DNA from: JBDSYA01 sp039925865
GTDB lineage: Bacteria; Bacteroidota; Ignavibacteria; Tepidaquicellales; Tepidaquicellaceae
DNA: 11,975 nt
NCBI GenBank assembly: GCA_039925865.1
Contig: JBDSYA010000096.1
Location: 1 to 11,975 of the forward strand
Direction of reading: 5' to 3'
The notes beneath the pieces are model-generated. The model had not been told where the DNA came from. It worked only from the letters and a program-made list of their open reading frames with translations, and made no database searches. Position numbers and translations under genes: made by a program. Positions within the stretch are counted from its first letter, which is position 1, and the number at the start of each line of letters is the position of its first letter. Of the stretch, positions 4,862 to 11,975 are shown in pieces.

Positions 4862-6319
4862 TTAGTTCCTTCTAATATACAACTTTGAAGTTTGCTCCTG
4901 TACCAAATGAAGAGTATCATTTGAAATTGAAATAGTAAAATTAAAAAGCTCGTTTCTAAACTTATCGTCTTGTGTTTTTGAAATTTCTAAGGGTTGCTGA
5001 TTCTGATATACTAAATATAAATTGTTTGCCGAATAGTTTATTCCTAATTCATTATTTTCATTATCATAATATTTTCCTGTTAATTCTTTTGCTTCAGTTT
5101 CATTTATAACATTATTATATTTATTCGGAGAAAAGATATCAGGCCATTTGTATTCAATGGCAATTGAGCTTATAATTTCATCAATCATAGCGAATCCTTC
5201 ATTAGAATTTACCATTACTACCGCACCCAGTCCCTTATTCGCATAAGCAATTGCCGTCGACACAAAACCTTCATCCCAGCCGCTGTGAAAAAATCTTATC
5301 GATTCATTTTCTCCCTGAAGAAAAAATCCTATACCAACAACCGGGGATATTTTTTGCGGAGTCAGCATTTCTTCCATTGTCTCTTTTTTAAAAACATCTG
5401 ATTGCCCTTTGAGTCCATTTTGAATTTCGATCAGTAACATCGAAAGTTCTTTCGGTGTGGTCCAGAGTCCTGCAGCAGCCATCTCCGGGTAAACATGAAA
5501 GCCCCCGATAATCGGTACAGAATTATTTGGAAATCCTATCGAATAATTATTTTGTAAACGTTCAGGAAGCGGCTGTTCGTAAGTACTGTATTTTAAATTC
5601 AAAGGCTCGAAAAGTTCTTTATGCAAAATTTCCGGAAAAGATTTTCCGAGAATATCCATAATTGTAAGCTGAGCAACGGTTGTCCCGCCTCCGGAATAAC
5701 GCATTTCTATTCCCGGAAGAATATTTACTTTCACCGGAGGACTATTTGCAGGAGGTTCGCCGTTAAGGATTTGCGGAAGAGTTGGAACAGGATCTGTTCT
5801 TAAATAACCTTCAAATCCACCCACTGTCATTCCCGCTGTATGACTCAGCAATTGTCTCAGACTTATCTTTGGCTGCCACTCATTAACAGGCGGAACTTTC
5901 CATGATTTCAGATATTCATTTACATCCTTATCGAGATCAACAATTCCTTTTTCTTTTAAACGCATAACAGCTAAAGCAAATATTGGTTTGCTTACTGAAC
6001 CGGCCATAAACATAGTGCTGGCATCTACAGGATCATTAGAAATATTATTTCTGATTCCAAAACCTTTTGCCCATTCGAGCTTACCGTCATTTATAACAGC
6101 AATGCTTACACCCGGGGTATGATAAAATTTAAGCCGTTCATTCAGACCTTTGCTTTCATACACTCCGTCAATATCAGACTTGACTTGCAGATTTCCGATA
6201 ACTCTATCTATCCTGTCTTCAATGCCATTAATGTATCGGGGATTGTGATCCGTTTTGTCATTTGAAATACTTCCTGTAAAAAGCAGGAATGCTGCAAAAA
6301 TGTATTTGCTGTATCTCAT
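4862..6319 (-). CDS. Serine hydrolase, class C beta-lactamase / DD-peptidase fold, with C-terminal extension
   Basis: A 485-residue exported protein. The N-terminal 20 residues form a hydrophobic signal peptide without a lipobox. The beta-lactamase-type catalytic domain spans roughly 55-395: nucleophile motif S108-V-S-K111, a second motif Y208-S-G (in place of Y-x-N), and H345-S-G replacing the KTG triad, as is common in the esterase/peptidase branch of this family. A beta-rich region of about 80 residues (405-485) resembles the small lipocalin-like extension often found after such domains. The enzyme would act in the periplasm or at the cell surface on an ester, peptide or D-amino-acid substrate; a true beta-lactam-resistance role cannot be claimed. 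It follows a second serine hydrolase by 103 bases and may be co-transcribed, although a palindrome lies in the gap. Start: ATG at 6319, directly before the signal peptide. Confidence 0.85.
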   Translation of the reverse strand: MRYSKYIFAAFLLFTGSISNDKTDHNPRYINGIEDRIDRVIGNLQVKSDIDGVYESKGLNERLKFYHTPGVSIAVINDGKLEWAKGFGIRNNISNDPVDASTMFMAGSVSKPIFALAVMRLKEKGIVDLDKDVNEYLKSWKVPPVNEWQPKISLRQLLSHTAGMTVGGFEGYLRTDPVPTLPQILNGEPPANSPPVKVNILPGIEMRYSGGGTTVAQLTIMDILGKSFPEILHKELFEPLNLKYSTYEQPLPERLQNNYSIGFPNNSVPIIGGFHVYPEMAAAGLWTTPKELSMLLIEIQNGLKGQSDVFKKETMEEMLTPQKISPVVGIGFFLQGENESIRFFHSGWDEGFVSTAIAYANKGLGAVVMVNSNEGFAMIDEIISSIAIEYKWPDIFSPNKYNNVINETEAKELTGKYYDNENNELGINYSANNLYLVYQNQQPLEISKTQDDKFRNELFNFTISISNDTLHLVQEQTSKLYIRRN

Positions 6320-6395
6320 AATTTTAAATTTGATTTTATAACTTTTTTAAACTTCTTAAACCTATCATTACAATCGGTAAAACCTCGCAAGAATT

Positions 6396-6418
6396 ACAAT
6401 TCGAATTGTTTAACAATT
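6396..6418. repeat. Two overlapping palindromes after the lipoprotein serine hydrolase
   Basis: A perfect 14-bp palindrome ACAATTCGAATTGT (6396-6409) overlaps a second one, AATTGTT-T-AACAATT (6404-6418). The shared arm AATTGT can pair left or right, so two mutually exclusive hairpins are possible. The second ends 4 bases past the stop codon of the gene ending at 6423. It may be a weak terminator, an RNA-processing site or a protein-binding site between the two hydrolase genes. There is no T-run. Confidence 0.4.
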
Positions 6419-6422
6419 AATT

Positions 6423-7628
6423 TTACTGTACTGCATTCACTGCATTTTTTGCAAACTCAATCATCCCGTTATTCTGAGCAACAACAATCTCAAGATCCCA
6501 AAAATTTGCTGCTACTAATACAGTTGTACCGGTGTCAGGATTATAAAAATCCACTAACAGATAACTAAGAAGAGCACCACCGTGTCCATATCCCAATCCG
6601 TCAATATGACATATGCCGAGTCCGTAATGCGCGTTGAGTCCGGGTTCGTTTGTGGGAATTACCATCTTCATCTCATCTACACTACTTGTATTCACTCCGG
6701 ATTGTCCCGTTATCAGCAGAGTCATCCACTTTGAAATATCCGCAGGAGTTGAAATTATATTTCCTTCGGCAACATGTGTAGAATAATTCTGCACGGTCGT
6801 ATTAATTTTAGTACCTTCTGTATACACAAAAGATTCTATAAACGGAGAAGGAATGTTAACGTCATCACCTCTCCATACAGATGATGTATTGTTCAAGCTT
6901 AAAGGCTGAAAGAAATTCGTTTCAACGAACTGGCTCCAGGTCAAACCCGAAGCGCGTTCTATAATTTTTCCAAGAATATGGTAACCGGTATTGGAGTAAT
7001 GATACTGCTGATTTGGAGGAAAGTAAGAAAGATCATTTGTTGATGCCACTCCAATCATTTCATCGAATGTAAAGGTATGAAATTCATTTCCGGGTAATTC
7101 CATAATATAAACCCCATATAATTGCCCCGCATATGGCTGCGGTACTGATGCGGGGATCTTGTCATTTGTGATATCAAAAACACCCGCCCTGTGCTCAAGA
7201 AGAAGTTTCATAGTTATCTGATCTTTGTAAGGTACGTCATAATCAGGAGTTTGAGGTATGTAAGGAGTATTTGTTCCGGGAAAGTTACCGGTAATAAAAT
7301 CATTTATGTTTATCTTACCCTGCTGATGCAGAAGCATAATAGCAGCAGCTGTGAAAGTTTTCGTTATACTTGCAATTCGTAAATGTGAGCTTTCCTGAGG
7401 CGAAGGAACAATTCCGCCGGAAGCAAAATAATTACCGGAACCGTTACTTATCTTTACAAGAAAGCCACCACTTGTAATATTTCTTTGAGTGTAATAATAG
7501 TTTGTAAGACTATCAACCATTCTCTGCAATTTTTCACTCTTCACATTATTTCCGCTTACTACAGGATCATTTGAACATGAAGATAAAATTAAAGTTAATA
7601 AACAAAAAATAAGGAAAGGTCTTTTCAT
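6423..7628 (-). CDS. Lipoprotein serine hydrolase, beta-lactamase / D-Ala-D-Ala carboxypeptidase-like
   Basis: A 401-residue protein with a lipoprotein signal: lipobox L15-S-S-C18, so it should be anchored by acyl-Cys18, followed by SNDP. The beta-lactamase-type domain runs from about 35 to 385, with S87-I-T-K90 (nucleophile and base), Y211-S-N213 (second motif) and H349-G-G351 in the third-motif position. These are the motifs of R61-type DD-carboxypeptidases and related esterases; the natural substrate cannot be read from sequence. It precedes a second hydrolase of the same fold, from which it differs in having a lipid anchor and in lacking the C-terminal extension, so the two are relatives rather than recent duplicates. 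It begins 141 bases after the Omp28-like gene; no clear promoter motif is visible in that gap. Confidence 0.85.
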   Translation of the reverse strand: MKRPFLIFCLLTLILSSCSNDPVVSGNNVKSEKLQRMVDSLTNYYYTQRNITSGGFLVKISNGSGNYFASGGIVPSPQESSHLRIASITKTFTAAAIMLLHQQGKININDFITGNFPGTNTPYIPQTPDYDVPYKDQITMKLLLEHRAGVFDITNDKIPASVPQPYAGQLYGVYIMELPGNEFHTFTFDEMIGVASTNDLSYFPPNQQYHYSNTGYHILGKIIERASGLTWSQFVETNFFQPLSLNNTSSVWRGDDVNIPSPFIESFVYTEGTKINTTVQNYSTHVAEGNIISTPADISKWMTLLITGQSGVNTSSVDEMKMVIPTNEPGLNAHYGLGICHIDGLGYGHGGALLSYLLVDFYNPDTGTTVLVAANFWDLEIVVAQNNGMIEFAKNAVNAVQ

Positions 7629-7769
7629 TTTAGTTTTTTAAAGTTTATAAAAAATAAAAACTATTGTTAATTATTTTAAATTTAATACTTCTAAATCAGA
7701 TGGGGTTTAAAAAAACGCGAGTAAACTTTGACAGAGATATTCTTTTGCTGAGGAAATGTTTTTGATAAT

Positions 7770-8567
7770 TTACTGAAGCTTTACTTTTTCAACTCCAATA
7801 ACTTCTCTCGTTGAAACAACCTGGACAAAAACGATCAGATCTGTTAAAGCCTGATTTACTTCGCCGGGTATTGTATAATTTTGATCATAGGTGTTTGTCT
7901 GACCTGAACCAATGTCAAACGGCTGACCTTCCGGAGGTGTGATCAGATCTCTTAATGTATTGCTGAAATGTGTTTCGCCATTGGGGGCAGTGTATTGAAT
8001 ATCATTTTCAGCAACCGCAATGTGATAAACGAGACCGGTAAAATTCGAGCCAGCATCCTGGGCTATTCTAACATTTAAACTTCCTGATCTTGTACTTGTA
8101 TTATAGGAGTTACTTAGCGCAACTGTAACGGGCCTTGTTAATAAAAGTTTTTCATTGATTTTATTTGTCCACGGGGCAGTAGAAAAATTTCCCAGGAATG
8201 TCCCTAACAGAAAAGTCCTCGGATTGACAATTGCTGAATTAGGATAATATGTCATCCTTGCATTATTATCAGGAATATTATATAAATAAAACGGATCTCC
8301 TGCAAAAAGTGTAGTATGCATTCTTAAAATTATAACATTAGTATCGTTACCAGTGACACCCTGCAGATCATGAACTGCGTCCAGATATTGGTTAGCGTCA
8401 ACACACGGAATGCAGCTGGTGTTTGTGAAAAGCTCAACCAAAACTTTATTAGAGATCACATTCACTACAGGCGGAGTAGTGGTAATTATGGGAGAGTCAT
8501 TACTCTCGCATGAATAAAAGGCCAGGCATAATAAAAAAACTGTGGCACCACTTATGAAATTTTTCAT
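7770..8567 (-). CDS. Omp28-like thioredoxin-fold lipoprotein
   Basis: A 265-residue envelope protein of the Omp28-related family of Bacteroidota. The N-terminal hydrophobic stretch ends in a probable lipidation Cys20 ('AFYSC'), an atypical lipobox because Phe and Tyr occupy the -3 and -2 positions. A thioredoxin-like region follows: 'VELFTNTSCIPCVDAN' (44-59) with C52-I-P-C55. The C-terminal half (about 145-265) is beta-rich. No type IX secretion sorting domain is present, although many relatives carry one. It lies 14 bases after the beta-barrel gene and is the last gene of the TlpA/barrel/Omp28 unit, suggesting joint action in thiol redox or delivery at the outer membrane. Family assignment is good; the biochemical role of Omp28 proteins is not established. 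Confidence 0.8.
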   Translation of the reverse strand: MKNFISGATVFLLCLAFYSCESNDSPIITTTPPVVNVISNKVLVELFTNTSCIPCVDANQYLDAVHDLQGVTGNDTNVIILRMHTTLFAGDPFYLYNIPDNNARMTYYPNSAIVNPRTFLLGTFLGNFSTAPWTNKINEKLLLTRPVTVALSNSYNTSTRSGSLNVRIAQDAGSNFTGLVYHIAVAENDIQYTAPNGETHFSNTLRDLITPPEGQPFDIGSGQTNTYDQNYTIPGEVNQALTDLIVFVQVVSTREVIGVEKVKLQ

Positions 8568-8581
8568 AATGAAAATTATAT

Positions 8582-10243
8582 TTAGTATTGTGATTGAACT
8601 GTTATACGGAAACCCTCAAAAGGTTTAACAAATCTGCAAATACCGTTTGCACATCTCAGCCCGCCGCGTTCAGATCCGTATGAAGCGGTTATCGTATTCG
8701 ATTGATTTATTTTATAATTTACTTCGCCCAGCCACCAAAAGTCCTTTCCTGTAGGCTCTTCCTCATCATTTGTAAATTCAACATTTGCTGTAAGATTCAG
8801 GTTTGGTGAGCGGGATAAAGTGAATGATAAAAAATGATTCATAAAATTCTGATCCGATTGAGGAGAAGCTCTGAATGAATTGTGAACCCATTGCTGTTCA
8901 CCAATAAAGGTGAGTGTATAAGCTTTGCTGAAGGAATATTTTAATTCAACAGGGATAGTTGATGTAAAAATCTTTTCAGAGTTTTCCGGAAAGATCTGAT
9001 TATACTGTGTGCTGTTCTGTCTGGCAAATGCAAGTCTTGCATAAACTTTATCGGATGCATAATATTCACCTTCGAGATAAACTTCCCAGAAAGGGGAAAA
9101 CGGATCGTCGAGTGATGGTATGTAGCTGTCGTCTCTTTCAATTCTCTTATAAGAAATGACTGATGTTGTATCAATATCTCTATATTGATAATGACGTGAT
9201 GCAACACTGCCGTTGAAATTAAAACTCAACTTATCATTTGGTGAATAAACTATATCAACCTGTCCGCCTACTTCATCATTGAAATTAATTACGTGAGGAT
9301 TTCTCGTGATTAAAGTTGAGGTATGTTCTTTTTGAGCGGTCGGAGGATTTTGATAAGGAAGCATTCTTGTGGGCCTTGCATTATTTCTGTTATCCGGCAA
9401 TGTAAGATCGTATCTGTAATTTTTGTAATCCATTGTAAGTCCAAACTTATTAAATGAATAAGACAGCGAAGAATAAAATCCGTCGCCTTTTGCCGTCAGC
9501 GGATCAGGAAAAATTTCATTCGGTGTGATCAATGATGTCTTATGTGAATATGCAGCGTATAGTTGAAAATCAGGTAAATTAAAATTTAAGTTAACTTCAG
9601 GAAGATCAGTCCTGACATTTGTCGAAATATTTTCTTCCGGTAGGTCGCCAATTGAATGTACATAATTCAGACCGAGTGTCAGAGATTTAACAGGAGAGAT
9701 CTCAGTGAATGCACTTCTGATCTTATAATTTTCAATTCTATCCGGCGTAAGGTAATCACTGTATTTAATATCTCCTCCGATCAGCTGTGCTTTTAACTTG
9801 AAAGGATTTTTTTTACCCAATGTTTTATCATATGTAACTCTAATCCCGTCAATTCCCGTGTCATATCCAAGTGGTCTGTCTTCGAATACATTCAAAGATA
9901 ATCCTCTTGAAATAATTTCCCAAAAATCCCCTGCTCTTAATGAAATTCCGGATTCATGATTATATTCAATGTATCTTTTTCTTATGCCTTTAAAATTCAA
10001 GCCGTATTCAATTGGGTTACTGATCTCATATCTAAGTCCCAGAATAACCCCATTAACCGTTAATCGTGCGTCGGTTAAATTTTCAAAATATTCTTTCGGC
10101 GTTTTAAAACTACCGGTATATTCAAAGCCATTACCATATCTCAGTAAATTGCTTACTGCTGCATCTACTTTCAGATTTAATTGAGCGTTGGAGATCGAAT
10201 TGAAAAAAAATATTGACAGAAGTCCGAGAAGAAATTTTTTCAT
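8582..10243 (-). CDS. Outer-membrane beta-barrel protein with C-terminal Cys pair (DUF6029-like)
   Basis: 553 residues from the ATG at 10243. A TTG one codon upstream is in frame, but the ATG directly precedes the signal peptide MKKFLLGLL...ISNA, cleaved about after residue 20. The mature part is made of alternating amphipathic strands, many ending in aromatic residues, typical of a large outer-membrane beta-barrel, and the chain ends in a strand with C-terminal Tyr. The only two cysteines, C531 and C536, lie in 'GGLRCANGICRF', in the last hairpin; this ending recalls the DUF6029 family of Bacteroidota as I remember it. Transport or adhesion cannot be decided. The gene lies between a TlpA-like gene (30 bases upstream) and an Omp28-like gene (14 bases downstream), implying a functional link to thiol redox chemistry. 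Confidence 0.8.
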   Translation of the reverse strand: MKKFLLGLLSIFFFNSISNAQLNLKVDAAVSNLLRYGNGFEYTGSFKTPKEYFENLTDARLTVNGVILGLRYEISNPIEYGLNFKGIRKRYIEYNHESGISLRAGDFWEIISRGLSLNVFEDRPLGYDTGIDGIRVTYDKTLGKKNPFKLKAQLIGGDIKYSDYLTPDRIENYKIRSAFTEISPVKSLTLGLNYVHSIGDLPEENISTNVRTDLPEVNLNFNLPDFQLYAAYSHKTSLITPNEIFPDPLTAKGDGFYSSLSYSFNKFGLTMDYKNYRYDLTLPDNRNNARPTRMLPYQNPPTAQKEHTSTLITRNPHVINFNDEVGGQVDIVYSPNDKLSFNFNGSVASRHYQYRDIDTTSVISYKRIERDDSYIPSLDDPFSPFWEVYLEGEYYASDKVYARLAFARQNSTQYNQIFPENSEKIFTSTIPVELKYSFSKAYTLTFIGEQQWVHNSFRASPQSDQNFMNHFLSFTLSRSPNLNLTANVEFTNDEEEPTGKDFWWLGEVNYKINQSNTITASYGSERGGLRCANGICRFVKPFEGFRITVQSQY

Positions 10244-10273
10244 CAATAACTTAGAAGTTTAACTAATAGAATT

Positions 10274-10783
10274 TTACTTTGTATCTGTTTTGGTTTCACC
10301 GGTTTTTAGAACTTCTTTAATTTCTTCTTCAATTTTTACTTCATCTCCCGTAACATATCCGAGATGCTTTGCAAATATATTTTTATTCTTAGAAATTATA
10401 AGCGAGTATGGCATTCCGATACCGCTGTAAGCTTCAAATATTTTTTTATCAGGATCCAGTACTACAGGGAAGCTGTAACCGTTAGCGTTAATGAATGACT
10501 TTACCTTTGAAATAGATTTTTGATTATCCTGATTTACTGCGAGATATGTAAAGCCCTGATCTTTATATTTTTCATAAACAGGATAAATCTTTTTCATTTC
10601 TTCCTTGCAGGGTGAACACCATGTAGCCCAAAATGAGATCATCACAGGACCTTTTTCAAGCAATTTGCTGAGACTCACTTCATTACCATCCAAATCACTT
10701 AATGTGAAATCATTGTAAGACTGGCTGAAGGATTTTAACGGGAGTAGTATTGTAAATAAAAATATTACTAAGAGCTTTCTCAT
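10274..10783 (-). CDS. TlpA-like thioredoxin-fold thiol:disulfide protein
   Basis: A 169-residue exported thioredoxin-fold protein of the TlpA/ResA (AhpC-TSA/Redoxin-like) type. The signal peptide occupies residues 1-20 (cleavage about FSQ-SYN). The active site is W55-C-S-P-C59, followed by K60-E-E, and the conserved cis-proline is P125 in 'IGMPYS'. C56 and C59 are its only cysteines. Such proteins act in the periplasm as reductants of cysteine pairs, for example in cytochrome c maturation or outer-membrane protein quality control. The first gene of the three-gene unit with the beta-barrel and the Omp28-like lipoprotein, it starts 66 bases after nuoH. The direct substrate is not known, but the barrel encoded next, with a single Cys pair, is a natural candidate. 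Confidence 0.88.
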   Translation of the reverse strand: MRKLLVIFLFTILLPLKSFSQSYNDFTLSDLDGNEVSLSKLLEKGPVMISFWATWCSPCKEEMKKIYPVYEKYKDQGFTYLAVNQDNQKSISKVKSFINANGYSFPVVLDPDKKIFEAYSGIGMPYSLIISKNKNIFAKHLGYVTGDEVKIEEEIKEVLKTGETKTDTK

Positions 10784-10835
10784 TTGTTGAACAGATTAGA
10801 TTATTAAAATTTGAATATTGAAACTCCGCATGACG

Positions 10836-10859
10836 ATTTAAGATTTCATTTAAGATTTC
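10836..10859. repeat. 12-bp tandem duplication at the nuoH stop codon
   Basis: ATTTAAGATTTC occurs twice head to tail (10836-10847 and 10848-10859). On the minus strand the first copy encodes the last residues and stop codon of nuoH and the second follows directly in the 3' untranslated region. It is best explained as a recent slippage duplication that left the reading frame unaffected. Confidence 0.6.
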
Positions 10860-11884
10860 ATCCAAAGTATTACGATAGCGGTAATAATTAAATTCAGGAT
10901 CCCCAGAGGCAGCATGACTTTCCAGCCAAGATTCATGAGCTGATCATATCGAAATCTTGGAACTGTCCATCTTACCCAGATAAAAAATAAAACCAGTAGA
11001 GTTACTTTAGCAGTAAAAGTCAATACCTGCAGTATGCTGACAAGCATTGGCGGTAATCCGAAATCCTGCAAATATGGAAATTGCCATCCACCAAGATATA
11101 AAGTCGTGATCATTGCAGAAGAGACAATTACATTTGCGTATTCGGCAAGAAAGAATAAAGCAAACTTCATACTTGAATATTCTGTATGATAGCCGCCAAC
11201 GAGCTCCTGCTCTGCTTCAGGGAGATCAAATGGAGTTCTGTTAGTTTCTGCAAATGCTGAAGTTAAGAAAATTATAAAACCTACCGGCTGCAAAATTATA
11301 TTCCATTTCCAGCCTGCCTGGCTTGAAACCATTTTATCAAGCTCCAGCGAACCGTTCATTAATATGATAGCAAGCACAGCAAGTCCCATTGATAACTCAT
11401 AGCTTATCATCTGTGCAGATGATCTGAGTCCGCCGAGTAAAGAGTACTTGTTGTTTGAAGACCATCCGCTCAAAGTAACACCATAAACTCCAAGAGATGT
11501 CATGGCCAGAAAATACAGTACACCAATATTGACATCAGCTATCTGAAGCTGTATTACACGTTCACCGATTGTAATTGTATTTCCAAACGGAATTACTGCA
11601 AAGGTTGAAAGTGAAACTATAATCGAAAGTGTCGGGGCAAGTGAATGAATAAATTTGTTCGCTTTTTCCGGAACAATGTCTTCTTTGAGCAAAAGTTTTA
11701 TTACATCAACCAAAGGCTGAAGAAGTCCCTGAGGGCCTACACGGTTTGGACCTACACGGTTTTGTATAAAAGCCGAAACTCTTCTTTCGGCATAAACTGT
11801 GTAAGCAACAGCAGTAAGCAGCACTGCATGTATTACCGCAATTTTCGAAATTATTATAAGGAGATCAATTAAAGAATCTGACAT
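10850..11884 (-). CDS. nuoH: NADH:quinone oxidoreductase subunit H
   Basis: A 344-residue membrane subunit of respiratory complex I, close to the usual NuoH length (about 325-350). It forms, with neighbouring subunits, the quinone chamber between the hydrophilic arm and the proton-pumping arm. Signature sequences are intact: 'AERRVSAFIQNRVGPNRVGP' (32-51), 'GGLRSSAQMISYELSMGL' (151-168) and the acidic quinone-site loop 'ETNRTPFDLPEAEQELVGG' (213-231) followed by YHTEYSS. About eight transmembrane helices are visible. The start is ATG at 11884; no Shine-Dalgarno sequence. The next gene downstream is tlpA-like rather than nuoI, so nuoH is either the end of a complex I operon entering from beyond the window or a detached subunit gene. 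Confidence 0.95.
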   Translation of the reverse strand: MSDSLIDLLIIISKIAVIHAVLLTAVAYTVYAERRVSAFIQNRVGPNRVGPQGLLQPLVDVIKLLLKEDIVPEKANKFIHSLAPTLSIIVSLSTFAVIPFGNTITIGERVIQLQIADVNIGVLYFLAMTSLGVYGVTLSGWSSNNKYSLLGGLRSSAQMISYELSMGLAVLAIILMNGSLELDKMVSSQAGWKWNIILQPVGFIIFLTSAFAETNRTPFDLPEAEQELVGGYHTEYSSMKFALFFLAEYANVIVSSAMITTLYLGGWQFPYLQDFGLPPMLVSILQVLTFTAKVTLLVLFFIWVRWTVPRFRYDQLMNLGWKVMLPLGILNLIITAIVILWMKS

Positions 11885-11975
11885 TCAAAATTAAAATTAA
11901 GAAAACAAAAATCCGAAAAATATATTTAACTTTAAATGCATTTGTGAGATTTTTGCACATAAACTTTCATTGCTG
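11885..11975 (-). other. Leader region of nuoH / window edge
   Basis: Ninety-one AT-rich bases lie between nuoH and the window edge. On the minus strand one frame stays open from the edge to a TAA near 11898, so the last residues of an upstream gene cannot be excluded, but the short stretch does not resemble a NuoG ending that I recognise. TAATTTTG (11893-11886) matches the -7 promoter motif but ends one base before the start codon, too close to be used for nuoH. Confidence 0.35.

Noticed and set aside
4862..7628. Antibiotic-resistance beta-lactamases
   Set aside because: The motifs (SxxK, YSG/YSN, HSG/HGG) define the broad serine hydrolase family; the KTG triad of true class C beta-lactamases is absent in both.
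7770..10243. Type IX secretion sorting domain on the Omp28-like or barrel protein
   Set aside because: Neither C-terminus shows the usual sorting-domain pattern; the barrel ends in a membrane strand and the Omp28-like protein ends right after its beta domain.
11886..11893. TAATTTTG as the nuoH promoter
   Set aside because: It matches the -7 motif but ends one base before the ATG, so transcription would start inside the coding region.

Overview
The window looks like a low-GC bacterium of the Bacteroidota/Ignavibacteriota (FCB) side. Three things point there: an Omp28-type lipoprotein and a beta-barrel family typical of that group, start codons without clear Shine-Dalgarno sequences, and two copies of the Bacteroidota -7 promoter motif TAnnTTTG. 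No tRNA, rRNA, CRISPR array or intact insertion sequence was seen. The phylum assignment is inference from gene content only.

Layout. Positions 1-802 contain no convincing gene but hold several repeat-like structures: a near-perfect hairpin (145-168), an 8-bp inverted repeat (203-242), a phased TCTGCG array with oppositely oriented copies (341-431) and a CCTTTAA heptamer repeat (679-699). A plus-strand operon follows (803-2962): a 108-residue protein with a double-glycine leader-type motif, a degenerate ATP-grasp protein, and an apparently intact RimK-type ATP-grasp ligase. A hairpin terminator at 3060-3090 closes it. From 3183 to the right edge every gene is on the minus strand. In transcription order these are nuoH (NADH:quinone oxidoreductase subunit H); a thioredoxin-fold TlpA-like protein, an outer-membrane beta-barrel and an Omp28-like thioredoxin-fold lipoprotein, packed as one operon; two adjacent serine hydrolases of the beta-lactamase/DD-peptidase class; and a polytopic DUF4153-type membrane protein with its own well-formed promoter.

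How the genes may work together. The best candidate for an undescribed system is the plus-strand trio. The small protein carries the consensus residues of a double-glycine leader (L-12, S-11, E-8, Q-7, L-4, G-2, G-1), a second leader-like motif just before it, and three Lys-Asp pairs after it. It sits directly before an inactive-looking/active ATP-grasp pair. This is compatible with a ribosomally made peptide or small protein modified by amide-bond formation, but no protease, exporter or radical SAM enzyme is present in the window and the putative core is long, charged and partly coiled-coil, so the role is unproven. The second unit of interest is the TlpA/beta-barrel/Omp28 operon. Two secreted CxxC proteins flank a beta-barrel whose only two cysteines lie in its last hairpin, suggesting a dedicated envelope redox partnership. 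The remaining genes are respiratory (nuoH) or cell-envelope housekeeping/accessory functions.
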